A stretch of 35,032 nucleotides of DNA, from assembly GCA_016215405.1 (NCBI GenBank), contig JACRJQ010000008.1:89866-124897 (forward strand), read 5' to 3'. This document shows positions 15,753 to 23,272 of the stretch, piece by piece; position 1 is the first letter of the stretch, and every line of letters starts with the position of its first letter. The notes under the pieces were generated by a model. The model ran no database searches and was not told where the DNA came from. It was given only the letters and a program-made list of their open reading frames with translations. The DNA comes from Candidatus Tayloriibacteriota bacterium (lineage in GTDB: Bacteria > Patescibacteriota > Minisyncoccia > Phycocordibacterales > UBA6065). The translations under genes were made by a program, and so were the position numbers.

Positions 15753-17471
15753 TTACATCCTCTCGGGAACCTTCGCGCCGAGGAGGCGCAACCCGTTCTC
15801 GAGCACAATCCGGACCGCAGCGGTGACCGCGACCTTCTGGGGAGAGCCGGGGTCAGCGGCGTTCACGATCTGGGTGTTCGCGTACCACGCGTTGAACATC
15901 GACGAGAGCTCTATGAGATATGTCGCGACGTGGTGCGGCGCCTTTTCCGTCGCCGCGCGGGATACGGTCTCCGGGAACCGCGCGAGATGCCTTTCGATAG
16001 CGCTCTCTCCTGCGCTTTCGCCAACCTTTCCCTTCACCCTCTCTTTCTTCGCCTTCTCGAGGATCGACTTAGCGCGAACGGCGGTATAGAGGAGATACGG
16101 CCCGGAATCGCCTTCGAAGGAGATCGATTTCTCGAAGTCATAGATTATATCCGACGACGTGACCTGCTTGAGTATCGAGTATTTTATGGCCGCGACGGCG
16201 ACAAGAGACGCTACCTCCGCCTTTCTCTTCTCGTCCATGTCCCTGTCCTTGAGCCTCTCTGCGACCATCGCTTCGACGTCTCGTACGAGGGACTCCCCCG
16301 TTATGACGTTCCCTTTTCGCGACGACATCTTCCCGGATGCGAAACGAAGCATGCCGTGAGAGACGTGCTCGGTCGCTTTCGCTGCTTCAGGCTCGATCTG
16401 CTCGAGAGCCTTGAGCACCACCCTAAAGAAATCGGACTGCTCGTTCGCTGTTATGACGATCGACCGGTCGGCCCTCACTTTCTTCCACTTCTTCGTGTTG
16501 AGCCCGAGCTCCTTCGCCTCATATGTCGGCACCCCCATGGAATTCACGAATACGCGGGTATGGAGCTTCGGATCGAACCTCTCTCCCTTAAAGACTATGG
16601 CCCCTTCCGACCTCTCGAATATGCCCTTCTTGAGATACTCTTCGACGAGCGCCACGCCGTCATGGACCACCTCGCTTTCGAGCACGTAATAGTCGAACTT
16701 CGTCCCCAGCTTCTTGTATATCTCCTCGAAATGGGCGAGGCTCCATTTGCGACCGACCTTATAGAGCTTCATGAGCTTGCGGTCCCTTCCTTCGAATATC
16801 GATTTGTTGAGCTGGTCGATCTCAGGCTTCGCGGCGGGATCGTCTTCGTACGCATTCGAGCCTTCGACGTAGCAATCGCCTAGGAAGGCGGTCCTCTCAG
16901 AGAGCGGCGCTCGCTTCGACGGCATCCTCTCGATGTTCCTCTGTATGCTCCAGAGGGCTTTCGCGACATGAAGGCCGACGTCGCCCTGATAGCACATGCG
17001 GCGGACCTTGGCGCCTTGGGATGCGACGAGGCGAGCGATCGCCTCTCCTATGGCGTTCGACATGAGATGGCCGATATGGAATACCTTGAACGGATTAGGG
17101 TCCGTATACTCGACGAGGATCTTTCGTCCGCGCCATTCGTTCGACGAGCCGTAGAGCTCTTTGCGCTTGAGGATCGTCTCGAGCTCGGCCGCGTAGAAGT
17201 CCTTCGAGAGATGGAAATTCACGAAGCCTGCCCCTGCGACCTCGACCTTCTCTACGAAGCCTATGTTCTGACGGGCAAGCTCTGCGGCGATCTTGCCTGC
17301 GAGCTCGCGAGGGTTCGCCTTCGCCGACTTTGCGAGCGAGAGCGCGACATTCGTCGCGAAATCGCCAAAAGAAGGGTCGGCTGGGTGCTCGAGCACTATC
17401 TCGGACGCCGAAAGGCCGAGCGCCTTAAGAGCCTGTTCTATAGCCTTTTTTAGCTTGGTTTGAATATCCAT
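15753..17471 (-). CDS. argS: Arginyl-tRNA synthetase
   Basis: 572 aa class I synthetase. The N-terminal Add1-type domain contains DFATNVALSLAKSAKANPRELA. HIGH is at 132-135 in DPNPFKVFHIGHL, and the KMSKS position reads MSSRKGN, a form common in ArgRS. The C-terminal DALR anticodon-binding domain starts near 460 (SKHVATYLIELSSMFNAWYANTQIV) and ends KVPERM as usual. It charges tRNA-Arg; a tRNA-Arg(GCG) gene is at 25961. It stands alone between its own terminator and an upstream gap of 67 bp. A minus-strand TAGAAT lies about 37 nt before the ATG. Confidence 0.96.
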   Translation of the reverse strand: MDIQTKLKKAIEQALKALGLSASEIVLEHPADPSFGDFATNVALSLAKSAKANPRELAGKIAAELARQNIGFVEKVEVAGAGFVNFHLSKDFYAAELETILKRKELYGSSNEWRGRKILVEYTDPNPFKVFHIGHLMSNAIGEAIARLVASQGAKVRRMCYQGDVGLHVAKALWSIQRNIERMPSKRAPLSERTAFLGDCYVEGSNAYEDDPAAKPEIDQLNKSIFEGRDRKLMKLYKVGRKWSLAHFEEIYKKLGTKFDYYVLESEVVHDGVALVEEYLKKGIFERSEGAIVFKGERFDPKLHTRVFVNSMGVPTYEAKELGLNTKKWKKVRADRSIVITANEQSDFFRVVLKALEQIEPEAAKATEHVSHGMLRFASGKMSSRKGNVITGESLVRDVEAMVAERLKDRDMDEKRKAEVASLVAVAAIKYSILKQVTSSDIIYDFEKSISFEGDSGPYLLYTAVRAKSILEKAKKERVKGKVGESAGESAIERHLARFPETVSRAATEKAPHHVATYLIELSSMFNAWYANTQIVNAADPGSPQKVAVTAAVRIVLENGLRLLGAKVPERM

Positions 17472-17538
17472 ATTCTCTTAGGACGGCTCGAAGTAAAGCT
17501 GCTTTCATTCTAGCAACAATCCCGATATTTATATACTT

Positions 17539-17973
17539 TTACTTGCCCGTAGAGCCGAAACCCCTCTCTCCCCTGTCTGACGCCGAGAGCTCGCCGTCCT
17601 TGACCTCTTTGAACTTCACTTCCTCGTATTCGTGAATTATCATCTGAGCCACTTTGTTGCCGGGCTCGAACGTGTACGGCTCCTTGCCGAGGTTCATAAC
17701 GCCGACGCGGACTTCGCCGCGATAGCCGGAGTCGATGACGTTGCCGTACGTGATGATGCCGTGCTTGAAAGAGAGGCCGGATTTCTCATAGATGATGCCG
17801 ACGCAGCCTGCCGGTATCTCCATCTTGAGCCCGGTATTGATCGAGGCGCGCTCGAGGGGCGCGAGGGTGACCTTCTCTCCCACATAGAGGTCAAAGCCCG
17901 CGTCTCCAGGCAAAGCGTATTTCGGAATAGGCACGTTATCGCGGACACGGACGATCTTGAGCGTCTTTTTCAT
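17539..17973 (-). CDS. dut: dUTP diphosphatase
   Basis: 144 aa trimeric dUTPase. All five family motifs are present in order: AGFDLYV, EKSGLSFKHGI, GNVIDSGYRGEVRVGVMNLG with the catalytic Asp, GNKVAQMII, and the C-terminal RGERGFGSTGK arm. It hydrolyses dUTP to dUMP and PPi, which prevents uracil incorporation and supplies the ThyX substrate. It follows tmk after a 7-nt gap. Its predicted -10, TATAGT, overlaps the tmk stop codon. Confidence 0.96.
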   Translation of the reverse strand: MKKTLKIVRVRDNVPIPKYALPGDAGFDLYVGEKVTLAPLERASINTGLKMEIPAGCVGIIYEKSGLSFKHGIITYGNVIDSGYRGEVRVGVMNLGKEPYTFEPGNKVAQMIIHEYEEVKFKEVKDGELSASDRGERGFGSTGK

Positions 17974-17979
17974 ACGGGT

Positions 17980-17985
17980 ACTATA
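17980..17985 (-). promoter_or_regulatory. -10 box TATAGT, 6 nt before the dut ATG, overlapping the tmk stop
   Basis: Minus-strand TATAGT (5 of 6) with ACCCGT between it and the ATG. It suggests an extra leaderless dut transcript inside the glyA-tmk-dut operon. Confidence 0.45.
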
Positions 17986-18655
17986 TCAGTCTTTTGATCG
18001 TCGCCCAGAGCTTATCGTGGACATCCTCGCGAGAGAGTATCTTCTCGCCCTTGGCACATCCTATGACATCCCATCGGTATTTTTTCGCGACATAAGCATA
18101 TGCGCCGGCAGCGTTCTTTAGATGGTTCAGGTCTGCCTCGTGTATATCGCGCTTCTTTCCCTTCGTATACTCCCTCTTCCCCTTCTGGTCGACGAGCTTT
18201 TGGCCAACCTCCGGCGGCATGTAGAGAAGAATGACCTTGTCAGGCCGCGGTATGCCGAAGATCCCGAATTCGAGCTCGTCGAGCCATTTGAGGAATCTGT
18301 CCCTCGCGGCCTTTCCTTTTATCTTACCTGTCTGATGGCCCATGTTGGCGGAGACGTACCTATTCGAGACGACGACCTTGCCTTCAGAGAGCCACTTCTT
18401 CACTTCGGACGATTTATCGAAACGGTCGAGCGCGTAGAAGAGAGAGCCGCGATACGGCCCGACTTCATCGGCTGTTCCGTATTCGCCGCGTAGATATTTC
18501 TCGACGAAGACCGCAGAAGGCTTTCCGTATTGCGGAAAGTCGAGCTCCATCACCTCTCTTCCCTCCTTTCTGAGGCGATCGACGAGGAGTTTGGTCTGGG
18601 TGCCCTTGCCCGAGCCGTCGGTCCCGTCGATCACGATAAAGGCTCCCTTTTTCAT
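17981..18655 (-). CDS. tmk: Thymidylate (dTMP) kinase
   Basis: 224 aa. P-loop GTDGSGKGTQ (residues 11-20), the DRF-type motif in YALDRFDKSSEVKKWL and the NRYVSANMGHQTG segment identify a dTMP kinase-like enzyme converting dTMP to dTDP. The stop of glyA and this start overlap in TAATG, implying translational coupling. The insert PEVGQKLVDQKGKREYTKGKKRDIHEADL is the lid region. It is about 15 aa longer than the E. coli enzyme. Confidence 0.93.
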   Translation of the reverse strand: MKKGAFIVIDGTDGSGKGTQTKLLVDRLRKEGREVMELDFPQYGKPSAVFVEKYLRGEYGTADEVGPYRGSLFYALDRFDKSSEVKKWLSEGKVVVSNRYVSANMGHQTGKIKGKAARDRFLKWLDELEFGIFGIPRPDKVILLYMPPEVGQKLVDQKGKREYTKGKKRDIHEADLNHLKNAAGAYAYVAKKYRWDVIGCAKGEKILSREDVHDKLWATIKRLI

Positions 18656-19824
18656 TATCTTTGCTTGAGGACCTTATCTATCCTCCTCGCCAGGAGGATC
18701 ATGTCCCTCTCCTTCGCTCCGCGCGTAGTCTCGCCAGCGGTGCCGAGCCTTATGCCCGACGGGTCGACCGGAGACCTTTGGTCGAACGGTATCGCGTTCT
18801 TGTTCACGATGATGCCCGCGGCTTCGAGCCTATCGGACGCCTCCTTGCCTCCTACGCCCTGCGATGCGACGTCGACGAGGATTAGGTGCGAGTCGGTCCC
18901 GCCCGAGATCACCCTCCAGCCGAGCTTTGAGAGCTCCGAAGAGAGCGCCTGAGCGTTCTTTACCACCTGCTTCGCGTACTTCCTGAAGGCGGGCGACGCC
19001 GCTTCTTTGAGGGCGACGGCTATGGCCGCCGTCTGATTCATATGAGGGCCTCCCTGAAGGCCGGGAAAGACCGCCTTGTCTATCTTCTTATCCAATCCGC
19101 GGTCGTCTTTACGGGCGAAGATGAGGGCTCCGCGCGGGCCGCGAAGGGTCTTGTGAGTGGTCGTCGTCACGATATCGGCATAGGGGAAAGGCGAGGGATA
19201 CGCGCCGCCGGCGACGAGCCCTGCGATATGAGACATGTCGACCATGAGATACGCACCGCAAGAATCGGCGATAGCGCGGAACTTCTCCCAGTCGATCGTA
19301 CGAGGGTATGCGGTGAAGCCGGCGATTATCATCTTTGGCTTTTCGCGAAACGCGAGGTCGCGAAGCGCTTCATAATCGAGCACCTCCGAGTCTTTCGATA
19401 CGCCGTAAGGGACTTGGACGAAGAACTTGCCCGTCGCCGAGACCTTGTGGCCGTGGGTGAGATGCCCTCCGTGATCGAGGCTCATGCCCATCACCTTGTC
19501 CCCTTTCTCGAGGAGGCCTACATAGACCGCGAGATTCGCCGGAGAGCCCGACAGAGGCTGCGTGTTCACGTGCCACTCGCTCTCCTCGAGCCCGAAGAGC
19601 TTGAGGGCGCGGAGCGAGGCGAGGTCCTCCACTTTATCGACTACGGAATTCCCTCCGTAATAGCGCTTGCCGGAATACCCTTCGGCATATTTATTCGTAA
19701 GCTCCGAGCCGAGCGCGGCGAGGACGTCTTTCGATACGTAATTCTCCGAAGCGATAAGATTGATCGCCTTATTCTGCCTCGCTTTTTCAGCCTTTATGAG
19801 CTTTTCTACAACCTTGTCTTTCAT
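18655..19824 (-). CDS. glyA: Serine hydroxymethyltransferase
   Basis: 389 aa PLP enzyme; the Schiff-base lysine is K225 in TTTTHKTLRGPRG. Also visible are NLIASENYVS, NKYAEGYSGKRYYGG and MVDMSHIAGLVAGGAYPSP. It makes glycine and 5,10-methylene-tetrahydrofolate from serine, the methylene donor for ThyX. It is shorter than the 410-420 aa norm, mostly at the C-terminus. First gene of glyA-tmk-dut, divergent from thyX by 154 bp, so one intergenic region probably drives both sides of dTMP synthesis. Confidence 0.96.
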   Translation of the reverse strand: MKDKVVEKLIKAEKARQNKAINLIASENYVSKDVLAALGSELTNKYAEGYSGKRYYGGNSVVDKVEDLASLRALKLFGLEESEWHVNTQPLSGSPANLAVYVGLLEKGDKVMGMSLDHGGHLTHGHKVSATGKFFVQVPYGVSKDSEVLDYEALRDLAFREKPKMIIAGFTAYPRTIDWEKFRAIADSCGAYLMVDMSHIAGLVAGGAYPSPFPYADIVTTTTHKTLRGPRGALIFARKDDRGLDKKIDKAVFPGLQGGPHMNQTAAIAVALKEAASPAFRKYAKQVVKNAQALSSELSKLGWRVISGGTDSHLILVDVASQGVGGKEASDRLEAAGIIVNKNAIPFDQRSPVDPSGIRLGTAGETTRGAKERDMILLARRIDKVLKQR

Positions 19825-19966
19825 GGGATTGGTAGGATTAAGAGTAATTTCCGCAGGTCGTAGAGAGGTTAGATCATGGGATTTGCCTAGTGGTTAGATT
19901 GTATCAAAGCCGGATAGGCAATAAAAGCAAAGCCTTCGAGCGCTTCTTTCTTTGCGTGGGCCAGGC

Positions 19967-19972
19967 TAGAAT
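19967..19972 (+). promoter_or_regulatory. -10 box TAGAAT, 6 nt before the thyX ATG
   Basis: TAGAAT (5 of 6), GAATCT, ATG. The -35 region (TTCTTT at 17 bp) is poor. A leaderless start is predicted. Confidence 0.5.
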
Positions 19973-19978
19973 GAATCT

Positions 19979-21274
19979 ATGACACGACAAATCATCATCG
20001 TAGACGACGTCGCGCCGGAGCCTAACGCGATGCTCCAAGCCCTTTACTCGCGAAGCCCCAAGAGCGTCACCGAGCATCTCGAGCAGGTAAAGAAGAACGG
20101 TGCCGAGAAATTCATGGCCTCTTACTACGTAGGCTACGGCCACAAGTCGATCGGCGACTGCGGCACGACCTCAATCTTCGTCGAGAACGTCTCTATGCTC
20201 GTGGCGAAAGCGGTCCAAGACTGGCCGCTCTATAGCGGACAAGAGGCCTCGACCCGCTACCTCGATATGTCGAAGCAAGAGGTGCTCGACCCTCTAGGCT
20301 CCGCCGAGGGTAGGGCGATACAAGACGAGTGGATGCGATTCTACGTCCACGCCCTCGAAACTCTCCAGCCCGCGCTCAAGGCCCGATTCCCTATAAAGGA
20401 AGGCGAGAAAGAAACCCTCTACGACAAGGCGATCAAGGCGCGCGCCTTCGACATCGCCCGCGGATTCCTGCCTGCCGGCGCGACCACCTATGCATCGTGG
20501 CACACGAACCTCCGCCAAGCCCACGACCACTTAAAGGAGATGCGCCACCACCCTCTCGAAGAGGTGCGCGAGGTCGCGAAGGAGATCGTGAAGTCCCTCC
20601 AGGCGAAATACGGCTCGAGCTTCCTTCACAAGGAATACGCCGTCGAGGAGGAATACCTCGCGAAGTCGGAATCCGAATTCGCCTACTTCGATGACCTGTC
20701 GATAAAGGATTTCTCGTATGAGGTAAGGCTTGATCTCGACGGCCTCAAGAAGCACGGAAGGCTCCTTACGGAAAGGCCCCCGAAAGCAGAGCTCCATCAT
20801 CGCTTCAGGCAATACGGAGACATCGTATTCTCCTTCCCTCTCGATTTCGGGTCATACCGCGACCTCCAGAGGCAGCGAAGCTCGGTACAGGAAATGCCTC
20901 TCCTTACGACTCGCCACGGCTTCCATCCATGGTATCTCGAGCAGCTTACGCCCGAGCTCAAGAGAGAGGCGCTCGAGGTCCTCAAGGCTCAAGAGAGTCG
21001 CATCGCCGCCCTTTCAGCGTCAGACGAGGTAAAGCAGTACTATACGGCGATGGGATATACAGTCGCGGTAAAAATGTCCTGCTCTCTACCGTCTGCGGTC
21101 TATATCGCCGAGCTCCGCTCTGCAGACACCGTCCATCCGACCTTGCGCGTCGAGGCGCAGCGCATGGGCGACGCCATAAAGGCGGCCGTACCCGGCATCG
21201 CCATGCATCACGACACCTCTCCAGGAACATGGAATATCAAGCGCGGCGCGCAGGATATCGTTAGAAAAGAATAG
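19979..21274 (+). CDS. thyX: Double-length ThyX-like flavin-dependent thymidylate synthase
   Basis: 431 aa, about twice the usual 210-250 aa. Two ThyX-like units are visible. Unit 1 (about 45-205): YGHKSIGDCGTTSIFVENVSML, QEASTRYLDMS, then LPAGATTYASWHTNLRQAHDHLKEM. Unit 2 (about 270-415): FRQYGDIVFSFPLDFGSYRDLQRQRSS, TTRHGF, then CSLPSAVYIAELRSADTVHPTLRVEAQRM. The RHRxxSxxExSxRY signature appears split: unit 1 keeps QEASTRY but has DWP for RHR, and unit 2 has RQRSS but a degenerate end. ThyX makes dTMP from dUMP with methylene-THF, FAD and NADPH. It faces glyA, which supports the role. Activity of this divergent form is inferred. Confidence 0.85.
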   Translation: MTRQIIIVDDVAPEPNAMLQALYSRSPKSVTEHLEQVKKNGAEKFMASYYVGYGHKSIGDCGTTSIFVENVSMLVAKAVQDWPLYSGQEASTRYLDMSKQEVLDPLGSAEGRAIQDEWMRFYVHALETLQPALKARFPIKEGEKETLYDKAIKARAFDIARGFLPAGATTYASWHTNLRQAHDHLKEMRHHPLEEVREVAKEIVKSLQAKYGSSFLHKEYAVEEEYLAKSESEFAYFDDLSIKDFSYEVRLDLDGLKKHGRLLTERPPKAELHHRFRQYGDIVFSFPLDFGSYRDLQRQRSSVQEMPLLTTRHGFHPWYLEQLTPELKREALEVLKAQESRIAALSASDEVKQYYTAMGYTVAVKMSCSLPSAVYIAELRSADTVHPTLRVEAQRMGDAIKAAVPGIAMHHDTSPGTWNIKRGAQDIVRKE

Positions 21275-21304
21275 AATACATCTCGCTCCCACGAGCAAAC
21301 AGGT

Positions 21305-21342
21305 AACTAAAACCAGTATCATATATGATACTGGTTTTAGTT
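21305..21342. terminator. Perfect 38-bp palindrome, terminator-like, copy 2 of a shared core
   Basis: Perfect inverted repeat centred at 21323.5, followed by GTCTTTTT on plus. It sits between convergent thyX and the dCMP deaminase gene. Its inner 20 bp are identical to those of the palindrome at 2564-2605, while the flanking arms differ. Confidence 0.75.
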
Positions 21343-21394
21343 GTCTTTTTGTCCGTAGCGAGAAAGCCGGGGACGGGGCCTGGGCCAGCCGTTC

Positions 21395-21934
21395 CTAATA
21401 CCTCTCAGTGTCGCTGTGAACGAGGTCATATTGGACCCCGGCTTTCGCGAAGAGAGCCTTCGACTTCTCTCCCCTCTGATAGTCGCGGAAAGACACCACT
21501 CTCTTTATACCCGCGGCGACGATGAGCTTCGCACACACGTAGCAAGGCGTCATCTGGCAATAGAGCGTCGCTCCCTCGACGGAGACCCCTCCCTTTGCAG
21601 CCTGCATAAGGACGTTCTGCTCCGCGTGTATGGTGCGTATGCAGTGCTCGGATATCACGCCGTCATCGTTTATCACCTTGTGCATCTCGTGGCCCACCTC
21701 GTCGCAATGAGGCTGCCCTGGCGGAGACCCCACGTAGCCAGTAGCGAGGACCTGCCTGTCTTTCGCTATGACGGAGCCGGAGCGTCCGCGATCGCAGGTC
21801 GCGCGCTTCGCAGCGGCGTGCATGATCTCTATGAAATACTCGTCCCAAGACGGTCTGACGTGCTTTTCAGGCGCAGAAGAAGGAAGAGGAGCGGCTCCTT
21901 TCACCGGCTTCTTTTTCGAGGTTTGTTTTGCCAT
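21395..21934 (-). CDS. dCMP deaminase (ComEB/deoxycytidylate deaminase family)
   Basis: 179 aa from MAKQTSKKKP. The track's longer start (22354) runs through another gene and a terminator, whereas a TATCAT box lies 6 nt before this ATG. Zinc ligands and the catalytic Glu are present: HAEQN and TPCYVCAK. SWDEYFIEIMHAAAKRATCDRGRSGSVI is the typical N-terminal helix and substrate segment. The N-terminal 25 residues are a basic low-complexity tail. It converts dCMP to dUMP, feeding ThyX. Convergent with thyX. Confidence 0.93.
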   Translation of the reverse strand: MAKQTSKKKPVKGAAPLPSSAPEKHVRPSWDEYFIEIMHAAAKRATCDRGRSGSVIAKDRQVLATGYVGSPPGQPHCDEVGHEMHKVINDDGVISEHCIRTIHAEQNVLMQAAKGGVSVEGATLYCQMTPCYVCAKLIVAAGIKRVVSFRDYQRGEKSKALFAKAGVQYDLVHSDTERY

Positions 21935-21940
21935 GCCGAA

Positions 21941-21946
21941 ATGATA
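21941..21946 (-). promoter_or_regulatory. -10 box TATCAT, 6 nt before the deaminase ATG
   Basis: Minus-strand TATCAT, TTCGGC, ATG. It decides the start of the deaminase gene. Confidence 0.55.
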
Positions 21947-21962
21947 CTCCTCATTGGAGAAA

Positions 21963-21992
21963 TAAAAAAGCCCGCTCGTGAAAGCGGGCTCG
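21963..21992 (-). terminator. Terminator after the 58-aa ORF
   Basis: Minus strand: AGCCCGCT, loop TTCACG, AGCGGGCT, then TTTTTTATT. A textbook terminator 20 nt after the stop of the small ORF at 22011. Confidence 0.85.
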
Positions 21993-22010
21993 CAGATCGA
22001 GGCCGAAGCC

Positions 22011-22187
22011 TCAATGAGGGATGATGACGTTATCCGGAGGCGGAGGCGAGGGCCTGAGGGGCGGAACCAGGCTGTGGTCCATCTCCCAAGCCGCGAGGCC
22101 GCGCAGGTCGCTTCCCCCTTCGAGGAAGCGCTCTGTCTGCATCGCGCCGAGACAAACGTCTTCGACGGGGTCGGTCGTTGTTTCCAT
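22011..22187 (-). CDS. Small hypothetical protein, 58 aa (missing from the ORF track)
   Basis: ATG at 22187, stop at 22011. The protein begins METTTDPVEDVC, is acidic at the N-terminus and ends in a proline-rich tail (PLRPSPPPPDNVIIPH). It falls below the track's length cut-off. Support comes from context: it fills the gap between the deoxyribosyltransferase-like gene and the deaminase gene, and a clean terminator follows its stop. An AT-rich TATCATATATAC lies about 20 nt upstream as a possible -10. No family is recognised, and there is no membrane segment. Confidence 0.45.
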   Translation of the reverse strand: METTTDPVEDVCLGAMQTERFLEGGSDLRGLAAWEMDHSLVPPLRPSPPPPDNVIIPH

Positions 22188-22256
22188 GGAAAAGAGGCTT
22201 GTATATATGATACATCACTTCCAAGCCCTAGAGAGGGACGTCGAAGGTGGATACGC

Positions 22257-22679
22257 CTAGAGAAAGGATGGATTCTCGTCGAGCCACGAGGAAACCATGT
22301 CAGGCACATCGGAGATGTCTCTGTACCGCCTGAAGACGAACGGCCCTTCCCCATGTATGCCTTCGATGAGGCCAGAGACCACCGCGCCTTCGCGAGCGAG
22401 GGCGAGAAGCGGCCTCTTGTGATGCTTTACGTGCGTCGCCATCTCGTAGCCGAGGCCTAAGGACGGCAGGTCGCATATCGCGAGCATGAGATCCGACGTC
22501 TCGACGCATTCGTGTATGTCGCGCCTATAGACGTCTTGAGGTAGGCCGGGACCCAAGAACTCTATTATCTCGAGGCGAGGATCGGCCTTAAGCCTCTCGC
22601 GCATAGCGAGCACTCCGTCGATGAACTCCCGAGGGGCGTTCTTGAGCGCGCATCCGACGTAGAGCTTGGCCTTTTTCAT
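22257..22679 (-). CDS. Nucleoside 2-deoxyribosyltransferase-like protein
   Basis: 140 aa Rossmann-like protein. KLYVGCALKNAPREFID at the N-terminus, RRDIHECVETSDLMLAICDLPSLGLGYEMATHVKHHKRPLLAL in the middle: the Asp-rich strand, DxPSxGxGYE and the following helix match the NDT/YtoQ-type family. The Glu in GLGYEM would be the nucleophile. NDTs swap bases between deoxynucleosides; some relatives (DNPH1/Rcl) hydrolyse deoxynucleoside monophosphates. Its place next to dCMP deaminase and thyX fits nucleotide salvage or cleansing. The exact substrate is open. Confidence 0.75.
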   Translation of the reverse strand: MKKAKLYVGCALKNAPREFIDGVLAMRERLKADPRLEIIEFLGPGLPQDVYRRDIHECVETSDLMLAICDLPSLGLGYEMATHVKHHKRPLLALAREGAVVSGLIEGIHGEGPFVFRRYRDISDVPDMVSSWLDENPSFL

Positions 22680-22685
22680 GAGACC

Positions 22686-22691
22686 ATCCTA
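22686..22691 (-). promoter_or_regulatory. -10-like TAGGAT, 6 nt before the ATG at 22679
   Basis: Minus-strand TAGGAT (4 of 6), GGTCTC, ATG. Weaker than the others, but at the same spacing. Confidence 0.35.
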
Positions 22692-22697
22692 TCAGGC

Positions 22698-22735
22698 AAA
22701 GCAAAGCCGCGCACGGAGGTGCGCGGCTTTGCTTT
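22698..22735 (-). terminator. Terminator of the secE-nusG-rplK transcript
   Basis: 17-bp perfect stem (AAAGCAAAGCCGCGCAC and complement) with a 4-nt loop. It is separated from the rplK stop by the repeat structure at 22744-22850. Confidence 0.8.
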
Positions 22736-22743
22736 TATAGACC

Positions 22744-22850
22744 TTACTTCACATCAACCCCCGCGTATTTTTCTGCTGAAAAATCCCGTGGGCTCGCCTC
22801 GCGCCGTCACGCTCCGGCCGGTTGATGTTTATTACTTCACATCAACCCCC
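22744..22850. repeat. 19-bp direct repeat flanking a 69-bp insert at the rplK 3' end
   Basis: TTACTTCACATCAACCCCC occurs at 22744-22762 and 22832-22850. The second copy is the end of rplK including its stop codon. The 69 bp between them hold a hairpin ATTTTT-CTGCTG-AAAAAT, the repeat segment CTCGCGCCGTCACGCTCCGG (22798-22817) and GGTTGATGT, which is inverted relative to the direct repeat. The layout looks like an insertion with target duplication. Confidence 0.7.
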
Positions 22851-23254
22851 ATGTTCCTCGCCGTTCCCTCTACCATCCTCATCGCCGCGTTTATATCGGT
22901 CGTATTAAGGTCTGGGAGCTTCTTCTCGGCGATCGCCTTTACCTGAGCTTTCGTGAGAGCGCCTACCTTAGCCGAGTTCGGCTTGCCGGAACCCTTCTCT
23001 ATCTTGAGGGTCTTTATGATCATCTGAGACGCAGGCTCGGTCTTGTAGATCATCTTGTACGATCGGTCGTCATAGACCTCGATGATCGTAGGAACGGTCT
23101 CGCCCACGCGGGTCTTCGTCTCATCGTTGAAGCGCTTTACGAATTCGCCGATGTTGATGCCGGCCGAACCGAGAGCGGGGCCGAGCGCCTGGCCAGGAAC
23201 GGCCTTGCCGCCTGGGATCTGGAGCTTGAGCATCTTTGTTACTTTCTTTGCCAT
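22832..23254 (-). CDS. rplK: Large ribosomal subunit protein uL11
   Basis: 140 aa, standard length. N-terminal KKVTKMLKLQIPGGKAVPGQALGPALGSAGINIGEFVKRFNDETK and the C-terminal rRNA-binding domain with AKVGALTKAQVKAIAEKKLPDLNTTDINAAMRMVEGTARNMGV are typical. It forms the GTPase-centre stalk base where elongation factors act. The order secE-nusG-rplK is canonical, but rplA, which normally follows, is absent here. A TATAAT lies 12 nt before the ATG, suggesting an extra promoter overlapping the nusG end. Confidence 0.97.
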   Translation of the reverse strand: MAKKVTKMLKLQIPGGKAVPGQALGPALGSAGINIGEFVKRFNDETKTRVGETVPTIIEVYDDRSYKMIYKTEPASQMIIKTLKIEKGSGKPNSAKVGALTKAQVKAIAEKKLPDLNTTDINAAMRMVEGTARNMGVDVK

Positions 23255-23272
23255 AGTAGGGAGTAGATTATA

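Noticed and set aside
21935-22354. Extended N-terminus of the dCMP deaminase ORF (start at 22354)
   Set aside because: It would read through a terminator and into the neighbouring gene. The conserved protein and the TATCAT-N6-ATG signal both support a start at 21934.
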